From NCBI GenBank assembly GCA_951394045.1, contig OX595998.1, positions 1,798,001 through 1,862,000 on the forward strand: DNA of 64,000 bases, in the 5' to 3' direction. The stretch comes from Nitzschia sp. DOCU1 (lineage: Eukaryota; Bacillariophyta; Bacillariophyceae; Bacillariales; Bacillariaceae). The notes beneath the pieces were generated by a model that was not told the DNA's origin, did no database searches, and saw only the letters and a list, made by a program, of their open reading frames with translations. Shown here in pieces: positions 53,281 through 63,855 of this stretch (the stretch's first letter is position 1; each line of letters starts with the position of its first letter). The position numbers were made by a program, and so were the translations under genes.

Positions 53281-54320
53281 TATTAGCAGACAAATGCCCG
53301 AACAATGAATTCAATGGAAAAGCTTTGCATTACTCTTGTCGGCTCATCTGATTGAGAAACGAATGGAAGTCGAATTTTTTGTAACGACCCTCAACGACCT
53401 TCGCTGTTGCAGAATTTGGATCAAAGATCATCGGCACACACCAAGGAGTGTAAAAGAAGTATGCCGCTCAGAATTTGAAGTGGTATTGAGGGCAAAGGAT
53501 ACGCCCAGGAGTCAGCGTCCTCCTTCGCCTGTACCTACGCTTTGAGAACCGGACAAAAGGTCAACAGCTGTTTTGTCAACAAGTACCCTGCTGACTATTC
53601 CTATGCCTGGATCGAGTCGCCTCCGAATGCAGGGTCTTTGTATTCTTGGAGTTTTGCCCCGATCCACACGCTAGTGGTAGTTCCGCAGGTGGGGTTGGTG
53701 ATGGCTGCTAATGCCGCTGATTGCTCCGTTTCACTCGTAGTGGACGCTAACTCACAGCCCATGAGCCTGGCATTGACCTTGCGATAGTGGAGCTGTGGAT
53801 TACATCTACAATCCGGTCAAAGCCAGCTTTATTTGTTTGTTAAAGCTGGCTTGGACGGAGTTGCGGATGTATTCCACAGCCCCATCGCACAAGAGAGAAG
53901 CTTCGGTGGGAGCGGAACTGGGTTGTGAGCTGGTCTCTGAGCTGAGCATTTCGCTGATCAACCAGCCGCAATCGAAATCGTCGCTCATCACTTGGCTTAA
54001 GGCCTGGTGTTTCTAGTAGGATCCTATGCTGAGAAACACACGATGGCGGCAGTTCGTACCTGCTGCTCGGCGGCGTCGCCGTGAATAAAGTCAAGGATAG
54101 TTGCTTCGAAGGCCAGATGCGAGCAGAAGGCAAGTCGAGGACGGTGGACGGAGGGAAACTAGCTCGCTGGTGCTACAGCAGCTTAGATTACGCGCTATTC
54201 AGTTCGCTTTGGCGGCCTAACTTTAAAAGTAGTAACCCAACATGGATTCTACATTTGTGCTACTAGTAGAGTATTCATCGTTTTTAATAGAATGCAAAAG
54301 ACGAGACGAGAGCCCTACGA
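53281..54320. other. Intergenic stretch with a strong hairpin
   Basis: About 1 kb without a supported gene. It contains the 87-nt inverted repeat at 53793-53879. Sequences on both sides of the hairpin show weak further inverted similarity (CTCACAGCCCA on the left against the complement of TGGGTTGTGAG on the right), which suggests an older, larger foldback element. Confidence 0.5.
53793..53879 (+). repeat. 87-nt hairpin: two 39-nt arms, 9-nt loop
   Basis: The left arm 53793-53831 and the right arm 53841-53879 pair at 32 of 39 positions. Two of the mismatches could form G-U pairs in RNA. The 12 bp next to the loop pair perfectly (AAGCCAGCTTTA). The loop is TTTGTTTGT. It could be a small-RNA precursor or the centre of a foldback element. 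Confidence 0.75.
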
Positions 54321-55733
54321 TCACTTCTCGGTGCCCAATGACAATGCTTTGGTCTCATGCTTTTCACGAGTCTTTTCAAAATCAACCCATCCCATGCGTT
54401 CCATACAATCGGCATACTCTAGCGTTCGACTTTGATCTTGATTCCGTATCGTCAATGTCTCAATAGTAAAGTCATCGTTTGCGTTCGTGCTGGGTTTCTC
54501 GGAAGCTAGCTGAGGTTCAGCTTCTTGGCGGCATGATTGCTTTTCATTGTCACTCTGGCTGTCTGCAATGTCGCTTGTGCCTGGCTTTTTGAGTACCCAA
54601 ATACTAAATCGCGGAGGAAGTCCGGTTCTCGTTATAACATCGAGTCGACGAATCACTTGTAGTTTGTGCTCTTGAATAGCGAGTCGCATACCTTGTTCGC
54701 CTTCGGCTCGTGCCGTTTCCGCAATACAAATAACACCAGTATCGACTTTGACGATACGTGCCGCCGCCGCTACATAGTCCGCAGCAGCCCCCCGTGTGGG
54801 TATGCGGCAACGAACCTTTTGTGGATGATTGGGGCTTGCGGCAAACCGATCTGCGGGAAAATAGGGAGGCGTTCCAGTAATGACATCGTAGGGTTGTAAC
54901 GATCCACCATTCCACGTCCGCAAATCCTGGTGTGACACTTGCACATTGTTATTGGCAGTGGATGATGATCCATTGTGTCCTAGATTCCACTGTAATCCTC
55001 GTCGACACAAATCGAACGATACTTGTTGCGCTTCGACGCCATGCGATCGAATGACCTGGGGAAACGCCCATGCCATCATCATCAAGACCGATCCACATCC
55101 ACATCCTAGATCGGCATGATGAAATACAGCGGGCATTGTTGTGTCTACTTTTCCTGGCACTTGTCCAAATTGACCTGTTGTGACGAGTCCATATCCTCGT
55201 TGTCTCATTTCTTCGGCCGCCACCCACGCACAGCAAAAATCATCGACTGTCAATTTGTGGCCATTGGCTAACTGCCAAATCCTCCAATCTCCACAACCCA
55301 GTGGCGCCAATATCTCTCCCTTGTTGGCAATTGTAGACGTCGTATCCGTGGTAGCGGCTGGAACTCCTGCAAAGACCTTGCCCTGACCATCCTGGCCTCT
55401 GAGTGGCATGATGCGACCGGGTTGTTCCGCAAGTTTTTGGGAAGTGGAAGAAGCTTGGATTTGACCGGTACCCTGACAAATGGGACATATCTTGCCATTG
55501 TAAAGGTGTGGATTGGATTTGTTTCGTGTCTGACCGTGGCCTTTGCATTTCCAACAAAAGCAGGAATGGCTGCTGTTGCTTTTGCCGTCGTCGCCGTCGT
55601 TATTACCCGCCGTCGTCGTGACGGGATCTCGAGCATCCTCTTGATTTCTAGTAATGACAGCAATTGTAGAGGAAGTCAGGGAGGAAGATTCCATACTGGT
55701 GGGCGTGGGTGAGGAAGGACGGGAACGTTTCAT
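54321..55733 (-). CDS. TrmN6/YfiC-like SAM-dependent methyltransferase with DnaJ-type zinc finger
   Basis: 470 aa, ATG at 55733. Residues about 55-95 hold two C-x-x-C-x-G-x-G units (CWKCKGHG and CPICQGTG), as in DnaJ zinc fingers. The methyltransferase domain (about 140-395) has motif I, HADLGCGCGSVLMMM; the acidic end of strand 2 as SHGVEAQQVSFDL; QDLRTW; and motif IV as TGTPPYFPA. The motif IV position is normally N/D-P-P-Y in N6-adenine methyltransferases; here it is T-P-P-Y. The following R-x-P-T-R-G-A-A-A-D-Y segment parallels the bacterial tRNA1(Val) A37 N6-methyltransferase group. RNA or protein N-methylation is likely. The N-terminal 50 residues are Ser/Thr-rich. The last 75 residues are acidic and disordered. 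Confidence 0.75.
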   Translation of the reverse strand: MKRSRPSSPTPTSMESSSLTSSTIAVITRNQEDARDPVTTTAGNNDGDDGKSNSSHSCFCWKCKGHGQTRNKSNPHLYNGKICPICQGTGQIQASSTSQKLAEQPGRIMPLRGQDGQGKVFAGVPAATTDTTSTIANKGEILAPLGCGDWRIWQLANGHKLTVDDFCCAWVAAEEMRQRGYGLVTTGQFGQVPGKVDTTMPAVFHHADLGCGCGSVLMMMAWAFPQVIRSHGVEAQQVSFDLCRRGLQWNLGHNGSSSTANNNVQVSHQDLRTWNGGSLQPYDVITGTPPYFPADRFAASPNHPQKVRCRIPTRGAAADYVAAAARIVKVDTGVICIAETARAEGEQGMRLAIQEHKLQVIRRLDVITRTGLPPRFSIWVLKKPGTSDIADSQSDNEKQSCRQEAEPQLASEKPSTNANDDFTIETLTIRNQDQSRTLEYADCMERMGWVDFEKTREKHETKALSLGTEK

Positions 55734-56403
55734 GGTTCTAGTTCACAGAAGGACGATGTCGGAAAGAATGAGTGTGATCGATCTCTCGTAGTAAATGGGT
55801 GGCCCGGAATGTGTTTGGCAGAAAAACCGAAGATCTGATTGTACGACTACCTTGACCAAAAGCTGTAGACATCGTGAGTCATGAATGAATCACGAACTAC
55901 ACTGAGTAGTTTCTGCATCCCTACTACTGGTAGAATTTAGGTAGTTTGCAATATGGATGTGCAACCGCTTCTAGAGGTGGTTTCTTTTCGAAGCAGCCAG
56001 AAGTCTCAGTAGTAATGTTTTGGCTGCAGATTCGATAGCTTTGACGGCCTATCTACCATTCCTACTATCCGTTCGGCGGGAAGATTTGATTGGCGATTTC
56101 CGATGCCGTTCGACGACACGCGCGGCACATCCGATAGTGCTCCCTAAGAAGAAAATTGGCGCGCCAAGGTACTTAGAAAAAAATCGCCAATATCGGCCAA
56201 ATGTTATCTACGTCCAGGTAGGTATCATCATCGAATGTTATGTGTGGATCGCATAAGATGGTTCTCATCATTGGATCCCGAAGAAACAAAGAAATGCGAC
56301 GCTTTCATCCAAGTTAATAACTGCGATTAACACAAAGAACCAAACGGAAAACACATCATACGAGTCTAATTCAACTATCCAAGCAACAACAACGAACGTA
56401 ACC
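55734..56403. promoter_or_regulatory. Divergent intergenic region (methyltransferase and membrane protein genes)
   Basis: About 670 bp between oppositely transcribed genes, so it should carry both promoters. TACTACTGGTAG occurs near 55922. Nothing coding is supported. Confidence 0.4.
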
Positions 56404-57884
56404 ATGCCCGAAGATTCACCGCAGCCTCAGCAGATACCAACCGGTGCTTTAGACGGTGCCGATACGTCGCTGCAGCATTCTTATGATCGGCATGAGCCTA
56501 CCCCCATCTCCGACCCCGTCATCAAACCAGAAGCAGATCCCTATTTCGGTCACCTTTCGTTTGAGGGCATATTCGCTCAAGTGATTCGAATCTTTCGTCA
56601 ACGTTATGGCGTCTTTTTGGGTATTACCTTTTTGACGTACATTGTTGGATGGGGCGTTGCTTTGATTGCCGCCTATTTGTTAGGCGCGGATTTGCAGATT
56701 GACGGCTTCAGCGTCAGCGTCTCCACCACCGACCTTGGTAGCACCAGTTACTATGGCGATGAATATCAGACTCCCTCAATGCAGCTCTGGCAGTTGTTCT
56801 TATATTGGATCGAGTCGGGTATTTATTATTGTTTCTTGTGCATTGCTCATGGAGCTTCCGTGTGGCTCGCAGCGCACTTGTATTTGCACCAATACCCGAC
56901 TTGGATGGACGCCTTTCGTCAAGCTGCCAAGAATGTGGTGCCCTTGGTTGGGTCCCTTCTTTTGATTGCATTTATTATTTCGGTGCCCGTCTTTATTGTG
57001 GTTTTCATCATTGCCTACGCGCAAAGGGAGGGCCTGATGGTCTTGTCAGCGTTTTTATGCATGGCCTATATGACCTATTTGCAAATCATCTTTTATCATG
57101 TCTATCCTGCAATCATGGTGGAAAAGTTGGGAGCTATCGAATCCTTGAAACGATCCTATTATTTGACTCAAGATCATCGCTGCTTCTTGTTGGGAGTTTT
57201 GGTATGTTGGGGAATGATCCGATTCCTGACGGGAATGATTCTTGCCAGCCTAGCCATGTCGGGAGGACATGCCCAGAGTTGGCAATGGTACTTGTCCAAA
57301 TCCTGCGATACCATGTTTGGAATTCTTTATGGTTCGATTGAGTCTATGTAAGTAATCTGAAATGCAAATCGGTCTTTGACGGAACGGTCATTGCGAGTCA
57401 AAGCAACAGGTGTTCTCCGTGTCGGCTTGGAGGCTATGACACACACGCGTCGTACTAGGGAGAGGGGCCGTGTGTCGTTCATTTGGCCCTACGGCGAGGG
57501 CTCTCTTCGCGAGTGGAAGCCGGCAATGCCACCACCCTGCTTTCTTCTTTTCTTGGACGGCGTTTCCTCTATCGCAGCACCAACAATATGGACTCACGAT
57601 TATTTGTTTGCTTCAATTTTCGCCTTGTATTTCTATGTAGCTTCCAAGCCGTTTTGTATATCCGGAACCGGGTGGTCAAGGAACAACTGGATCGGGTCAC
57701 GTTGGCAGCGAACTTGGGAAGTGATGTGCTTTCCTCGGACGAGAATGATAATTATGTAGTCATGGGGGCGGCCGATGATTACGATCACAACAACAACGGC
57801 GGCGACGAGAATGATTCCGCCGCCAAGCACGATGCTGACAGCAAGAAAGTCGAGAATCTAGTGGAACTAGGCGTTGTTGCGTAA
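56404..57884 (+). CDS. Multi-pass membrane protein (GPDPase-membrane-domain-like)
   Basis: Exons 56404-57347 and 57641-57884, with a 293-nt intron (donor AT/GTAAGT, acceptor TTCTATGTAG), give 395 aa. The splice restores SIES-IFQAVLYIRNRVVKEQL in frame. About six membrane segments are predicted: near 75-100, 130-155, 180-210, 215-235, 260-280 and 300-325. The segment VYPAIMVEKLGAIESLKRSYYLTQDHRCFLLGVL resembles the conserved A-I-x-x-L-K-R-S-x-x-L-T block of bacterial membrane proteins of the glycerophosphodiester phosphodiesterase membrane-domain type. No catalytic domain is present. The N-terminal 60 residues are Pro/Gln-rich. The C-terminal tail after the last span is acidic (NDNYVVMGAADDYDHNNNGG) and probably cytosolic. 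The function is unknown. Confidence 0.72.
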
Positions 57885-58652
57885 GGCGAGAAGATAGTGC
57901 GCACTCCTATTTATGTTTGTTCCTGGAATCTTTTCATGACGGCTGATGGCGAGGGCTCTTTCTTCAAGCATGAACTACCACCACACCCTCCTAATAACGT
58001 CAAGTTACTACCAAGTCTTAGTTGTTGCCTACGATGTAAAGTTTAAACGCCAGGCTACCGTACTAATTTAGCGACGTATTTCGTTTTACATCATCAACTG
58101 GCAAGTCCCCACACAGGGGAACTTTGGTTCGGATACAAACTGTTCAACAAAAGAAGCGGGACCTTACCCGCATCTACATTCTCCGTTGATCATAAGCCTG
58201 ATAATCCCATGATAAGCTTCCCGATGTCAATGCATATGTCATGATATTACATACATCCGCAAGGAGAACTTAGAAACATATGTCGCAGTTTTCAACTATT
58301 GACACTTAATCCAGCCATCTCAATTTCGCCGTTTCTCATTAAATAGAAGCTATGGTGGGAACATAAACGTTTCGGTGAGTTCATTAAATAATTGGCAACG
58401 CAATCAAATTTCATGATCAACCATTCTACCTCTTAACGTAACAATAGCCCCATGTGCTATGTGTGTAATAATAGAACCAAATGCAGCACGTGCTCGGATG
58501 TTGACTTTGATACAGTACCTTTTTGCAAGCGCCGGAACCTTTTAACCCAACATTGATGTCGCATTTCGCCTCTTTTCTCTTGGCATCATCCCAAGTTTCG
58601 CCCCATCAGAAGAAGCGCCATTACGAATCCCTTGATTACATTTCTCGCGACG
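57885..58652. other. Intergenic stretch, nothing recognised
   Basis: About 770 bp, A/T-rich between 58200 and 58450. It contains the promoter side of the pseudokinase gene at 58653. No open frame of interest. Confidence 0.45.
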
Positions 58653-60026
58653 ATGGAGCCTTTCCGAAGACTATCCCACTCCCGTAAATCCACGATAGCG
58701 GTTGAGGAGGATCATAGTATAAGGACGCAGGACTCTTACCAACGAGACGCAGCTGCTGGAGTGCTTGGAATGAGCCTTCGAAGCGGTGCAGGCGGCGATG
58801 GCGGTGGATCGGTGGCCCATTTCTCCATTCGTGAGATTCAAAAGGGAAACCATCACTCAAGCTGCAACTTCACAGACTCTTATCTCATTAGAGGCATCAA
58901 GCAAGTTCATGATGAAACTCACCATCCACTAATGAAACACGCCAGGGACAGCCTTTCGAATCGCGTTACTCGGAAATCGACGGGAGAAGCACGCTATGTC
59001 GTGAAACATATCCGTAAAGAGTTCATGGCCAATCATGAAGAATTCGAAGCGGCGGCGTCATATCTCGAGAATGAAGCCAATGTTATGCGCTTGCTGCACC
59101 ATCAGGCTATCATGTCGTTGCGGGGTAGTGCCATTGGTGGAACGGAAGCCTACTACGAGAACGGAGGCCTTCATGATGCCTATTTTCTGGTGTTAGAAAA
59201 GATTACAGAAAGTCTGGAAGAACGAATTATGAAATGGAGACGCAAACAAGCTCGTCTGCAAGTGTGCCAAGTAGGGGGTCTCTTGAATGGAAAGAAAGCC
59301 GAAGAAAAGTTCTTGGTTGTGCGTTTGGCAGTGGCGTACGAGATTGCCGACGCACTTGAGTACATGCACGACCGCCGTGTGGTGTATCGAAACTTTTCGT
59401 TGGACAAGGTTGGATTCAATACCAAGAATCACGTCCAATTGATTGGACTTGGTGATGCTGAACATCTGGACCCGCCTTCCACGGATGATACCAGTTTCTC
59501 AGAGCAGGACCCCGACTCATGGCAAAAACATTACAGGAAAACTTCATCACGCCGAATAATAATGTCCAATGGAGCGACTCATATACCCTATGCAGCACCG
59601 GAGATGATGGGTGAGGGAGGAGAGCTCACGACAAAGTCCAACGTGTACTCATTCACCAAATTGCTCTCGGAAATGCTTACCTTGATTTTGGTCGGTTCGG
59701 ACTGCACAACAAAGATGGCAAAGGCATATGTCAACGAGTTTGAACGAATCTCAACGCTACTTCCAAAAGAACTTCTCACAAACTTGCGCTTAGGAGCCTC
59801 GATAGAGCCAGAGAAGCGTCCCATTATGCGGGAATTCGCGCAAGCGATTGATATTGCCATGACCATGGTGGGGAATGAACCAAGACGAAGTTCCAGTGCT
59901 CAAAGCTTGCGATCGCGAAAGAAAAAGGCCAGTCTCAAGCTAGAGCGTCGCTCAAGCTACGAAGAGTCAGACTATTTTCAATCCGGTGATACGGTTCGAT
60001 CTCTTCCTTTCAATGATTGGGAGTAG
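58653..60026 (+). CDS. Protein kinase-like protein, predicted pseudokinase
   Basis: 457 aa from the ATG at 58653; the frame extends to a TTG only. The kinase-like domain spans about 90-410. The beta-3 Lys is present (RYVVKHIRKEF, Lys118). The catalytic loop reads VVYRNFSLDKVGFN: HRD has become Y245-R246-N247, so the catalytic Asp is Asn, and the loop Lys/Asn positions are altered. The DFG motif reads G265-L266-G267 (LIGLGDAEHL), so the Mg2+-binding Asp is missing. The activation-segment end is intact (IPYAAPEMMG), and so is the helix F region, where Asp is replaced (KSNVYSFTKLLSEML). With both catalytic Asp lost, phosphotransfer is not expected; ATP-independent scaffolding is likely. The N-terminus is Ser/Arg-rich. 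The C-terminus has a basic RSRKKKASLKLERRS segment. Confidence 0.85.
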   Translation: MEPFRRLSHSRKSTIAVEEDHSIRTQDSYQRDAAAGVLGMSLRSGAGGDGGGSVAHFSIREIQKGNHHSSCNFTDSYLIRGIKQVHDETHHPLMKHARDSLSNRVTRKSTGEARYVVKHIRKEFMANHEEFEAAASYLENEANVMRLLHHQAIMSLRGSAIGGTEAYYENGGLHDAYFLVLEKITESLEERIMKWRRKQARLQVCQVGGLLNGKKAEEKFLVVRLAVAYEIADALEYMHDRRVVYRNFSLDKVGFNTKNHVQLIGLGDAEHLDPPSTDDTSFSEQDPDSWQKHYRKTSSRRIIMSNGATHIPYAAPEMMGEGGELTTKSNVYSFTKLLSEMLTLILVGSDCTTKMAKAYVNEFERISTLLPKELLTNLRLGASIEPEKRPIMREFAQAIDIAMTMVGNEPRRSSSAQSLRSRKKKASLKLERRSSYEESDYFQSGDTVRSLPFNDWE

Positions 60027-60212
60027 ACTACCAGTAGAAGATTTTTGAGAATTTTGCCGCAGTTTTTGATAATGAACAAGAACATTGTACTACTAGCTTA
60101 AAGGCACCCCTAGATGAAAAATGTTTGACTAGAATGCTGTTAGTTGAAGTTGAATTACTACAAAAAAATGGCTCCCAAGATAGTACTTTACATTCGTTTA
60201 GGAAGTCTGGTT

Positions 60213-60851
60213 TCAGGAATTGCTCGACCGTCTGCCAAGAAGCCAGCTAGCACGTTTCTGCTGTGGTTGTCGCGTTGATATGGGTTCCTCTTCTAGCAAC
60301 TCGCCAGCACCAGACGCCTTTTTCGACGACCGCCTCTTTGCCTTGGCCTTTGCCTTGACCATTTCTTCCACTTCGTCATATGACGCTAGATTGAGACGTT
60401 GACGCTGCTTCAGCTCGAACAATGGTCTGTACTTATTCATGACGCTCATAAACTCCTCAATGAGCTTGGCGTCAACCCACGCTGTTTCCATAGATTGCCT
60501 GAGCAAGACGGCTAGTCGGTCAAAGTGCTTTTCCGTCATTCCGCTCTGAAACAGCCCATAATGGAGCAGCAGAATTCTCTGCTTCTTACTATCTTCCTCG
60601 TCTTGTGATGCCTCTGCATCACTGGCAGACCCAAAGATTAACGTCAAGAACTTGCGCTGCAGAGATGCCGTTCCCTTCTTTCCGAGCGACTTGTACAGGG
60701 TGGCAAGTTCCTTGTCACCCTCGATGACACCGCACATCTCCATGACGACGAAATCAAAGTCGGACGCTCCGCCCATGCGGGCAATCAAACTCGTTTCGTC
60801 AATATCATCCGAGAAAAACTCACTGCTGGAAATCGTAAACTCGCGGCTCAT
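60213..60851 (-). CDS. Truncated-globin-like protein
   Basis: 212 aa from the ATG at 60851; an alternative in-frame ATG at 60983 would add 44 residues, mostly Arg-rich, and is less likely. The central region (about 25-150) follows the helix plan of group 1 truncated haemoglobins: DFVVMEMCGVIEGDKELATL, SLQRKFLTLIFGS, an acidic insert, then RILLLHYGLFQSGMTEKHFDRLAVLL, where the His in LLHYGLF suits the proximal haem ligand and HFDRL is typical of the next helix, and AWVDAKLIEEFMSVMNKYRPLF at the end. The B10 Tyr and distal residues are not obvious. The C-terminal ~50 residues are Lys/Arg-rich (VKAKAKAKRRSSKKAS) and not part of the globin. Oxygen or NO binding is possible but not shown. Confidence 0.58.
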   Translation of the reverse strand: MSREFTISSSEFFSDDIDETSLIARMGGASDFDFVVMEMCGVIEGDKELATLYKSLGKKGTASLQRKFLTLIFGSASDAEASQDEEDSKKQRILLLHYGLFQSGMTEKHFDRLAVLLRQSMETAWVDAKLIEEFMSVMNKYRPLFELKQRQRLNLASYDEVEEMVKAKAKAKRRSSKKASGAGELLEEEPISTRQPQQKRASWLLGRRSSNS

Positions 60852-62756
60852 GGTATTGAATGATAATACTAATGATGGTCGGGTAGAAAGTGGTAAAAGC
60901 AGGTCAACAGCACAGCTGTCGGGTTGTGCCAGAACGCACTTTTTCCTTCTTCGCCTCTTTCGTCTATCTGGCTGGTCATGCATGTCACACCGGTACGATA
61001 ATTCGGGGCGAACCTTCTATCTTTCGTTGGCAGCAGGCACAGTTTCCAAAAGTCATAAATGGAGATGAGAGAACCGAATCATTCGTTCTGACGGGGGACA
61101 GACCCCACACAAGATCTTTCCCGAGCGCGGGCATCAGACGCCCGCCGGCCGTATCTTTGGTGCCACTCTTCTCTAAAAATTCGGCAATGACCATGGGGGA
61201 TCTCGGACCTCCATTGAACATGCAAGAAAAAAGCTGGGGCAGAGATCCTATTGTGCTGATGAAACCGGATGGAAGCAGTTGGACTGGCTGTGCTTTGGTG
61301 CGTTTTGGAGAAGAAGACGACTGTTTGATCGAATGCTACTGTGCCCGAGGACTGCTGGGGTGTTTCTTCCCTGTGACGGCGGCACCAGCAGATAACTGTC
61401 AACGTCTTCTCCCTCCGACCACGATACCTGCTGTACACCCCCAATATGAAGCACTGTCGTGGTATTTTGGTTATAGGCGAGGACGATGAGGATTGTGATT
61501 CTGTCGTGGCCGCCCGCGGCATAACCAAGAATACCTCCAACCACACCTTGCCGTGCGAGATCATCAACAGCAATGAAGCAGCGTGCATCGAATCGACGAC
61601 TTCCACGCCGAAAACCGCTTCTTCTCCTACCTAAAACCAAGAATTCAAGAATGGCTTTGTACCTCAAACCAAGAAAACAAGAACGATAGTCGGAATGAAA
61701 ATGGAATCCAAGATTGGTGCTTCTTCTTCTGCTTGATGGAGCCAGCATGAACGACAGAAGTTTGGACGATGGTGGGATAAATTCTCCGACCATTGATGCT
61801 TGCTTGCTTCGGTGCAGAGTGCCGCACATGGACATGTTAGAGGACGGGGTACTACTTTATCCAGAGAGCAAGAGCGCATTGACTGGTCGTTGTCGTCGTC
61901 GGATTGACGACCTTTGGTGCTGCCGACAGGGCGAGTACTATGCTTCTTTGACGCGGAAACAAGAAAACGTGGGAGGGCCTTTGGAATGAAACAGACGAGA
62001 TTCAATTGTCGTGCCTATTGCATTGCAAAGGTGGAGACCACTTTCACGGCTCGCTTGGATCTACGGCGATACTGCTCGCAGGTACGGGGCATGGTTCTTG
62101 CACCAATAGATCGGCGTGAAAAAGCAGAATCATGGGGGACTCAAGGAAAGTTATTGCGTTTCTTCATGGGCCAACACTGGGCCCGACCACGCCGTATTGT
62201 ACCTCAGAGAAAGCGGTGCAACTTTGCTTGGGCGCTGCAGAATCTTTCCAGGATTTTGTGGCTATGAAAAGAAGGTTGTACCTAGCTGATACATGGTCGT
62301 CCTTCGAACTACGCTGTCCTAATTATCTCGCTCGCCGAAAAATTCTACTCTGTGGGTGAGTATCGATCCATCATGGGAACCATTTCGCTTCGACCGTAAG
62401 ACACTTGATGTCGACTTGGCCATGCCAGAATAATAAAGCGTGCACTAAAAGATTACTTTGAAACAGGGATGCATGTACTCTTCTTGCACTAGGATGGAGA
62501 ATATATAGTGGCGAACGATCAGTGTATTATGTGATTTGTCTAGCCGGTGGCAGTAGCCGCTAAGAATAGAACAAAGCTAGAATACTTGATTATGTTTGTA
62601 CAACGATTTGCGATCTTGCAACACAAAGATGAAAGCGATGTATGCAATGACGCCCTCTTGTTCAGCCCCCGATGCTGAGACTGAGCGAGAGGTGTCTTCA
62701 TTGATTGGGCAATGAGCGCTCAAAAAGGTATTGGTGATGAAAGCAATATCACTCGT
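60852..62756. other. Long intergenic stretch, no supported gene
   Basis: About 1.9 kb. Open frames on both strands (for example 60890-61489, plus strand) overlap each other and show no family motif. The sequence around 61200-62000 has coding-like stretches in changing frames, so a decayed gene is possible, but I cannot name it. Confidence 0.4.
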
Positions 62757-63855
62757 CTAGGGGTATTGGGGATTCCGGGTGAATCCTGGGGTATTTTCGT
62801 CCTGACAAGGCCCCGATTCTACTGGAGTCCAGCCCTGCTCCGGCGGGCGGGGTTGTCTCATTGACTGAGGGACATACCAAAGCGGGATGATGCGAGTGTC
62901 GTCTAAGGGGTAGCTTTGCAACACACTGGGAGGACCTGACATAAGGCACCATCCAGAAACTCCATGAGTGCCCGAGTTCATCCGCCTGATCACAAAAATC
63001 GTATTTGCCGGTTCTCCCCCAACCCGCCAGTTTTTCATATAGAACAGGCCATCACCACAATCGTGTATCGTCGACTCTTATTGAAGGTGTCATCACTGCT
63101 AGTTCTTTGTAACAACATTCTTTTTCCCATTTCTCCCTTACAAATCGAGCAAACAATGGACTTGCCTTGTCCTCCGCGCTAAAGCCATGAAACGCCTGGT
63201 CGTCCAGACCGAATTTCGCCCCAGACTTGAGAAACACCGGTATGATTTTTTCCAGCTGCTCCACACTGAACATCATTCGCCCCTCTTCAAAAATAAGGGT
63301 TGTATCAAAGTATTCAAAGGCAGCCTGCGTGGCGTCCTCTGAAAGATTGCAGGAATCGCAAAGAACAAATGCTTCCACAAGCAAGTCGAGCAGGCGGGGA
63401 TTTCCGTCTATGTCATTTCCATATATGTCGTTTCCATCTCTGTTGGCCTGAACGAAAGTTTTCTCAATAACAGCATTGCAAACTTTGAGACCTTTGTCGA
63501 ATTCATACTTGTCATAGAGTGAGACGATTTTGATGGCATCTTGTAGACGTATCGCCATGCTCTCCGATGGATCCAGGTACTTCATGGCAAGATCCCAGGT
63601 TTCCGGTTCGATATCCGGGAGCTTGATTTCCCGTGATTTTGATTCCTTCATCGAACTCGCCAACAGAGTGTCAATGAAACCACTGTGGGTGGCCATGACT
63701 GCCGCATTGTACCTGTACTCACGCTGGCTGCTGGGAGCTTGTCCGACAATTATCTTCAAGTCGAGTTCCACCGAGCGTAACTTCTTGGTGGGAGGTCTTT
63801 CTTCGATGCCATCGTCATTATGCTGGGGTCGTTCCTCTTCATTGCTGGAAGCCAT
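62757..63855 (-). CDS. BTB/POZ-domain protein with C-terminal extension, two exons
   Basis: ATG at 63855. Proposed exons are 63142-63855 and 62757-63074 with a 67-nt intron (donor TTT/GTAAGG, acceptor AATAAGAG), giving 343 aa. Without splicing the frame stops at 63052 (267 aa). The BTB fold spans about 28-130: VELDLKIIVG, EYRYNAAVMATHSGFIDTLL, SREIKLPDIEPETWDLAMKY. A helical region resembling the BACK-type linker follows (KIVSLYDKYEF, LLDLLVEAFVLCDSCNL). Exon 2 encodes a Trp/Pro-rich end (GDGLFYMKNWRVGGEPA, HGVSGWCLMSGPPSV, PPEQGWTPVES) whose composition looks truly coding. BTB proteins act as dimerisation or Cullin-3 adaptor modules. The partner is unknown. The BTB call is firmer than the intron. 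Confidence 0.72.

Noticed and set aside
53542..53787. 81-aa plus-strand open frame before the hairpin
   Set aside because: No motif, no homologue recalled, and it runs into the inverted-repeat region. Likely chance.
60890..61489. 199-aa plus-strand open frame overlapping the start of the globin-like gene
   Set aside because: Compositionally irregular, no domain, and it overlaps the upstream region of a better-supported gene on the other strand.
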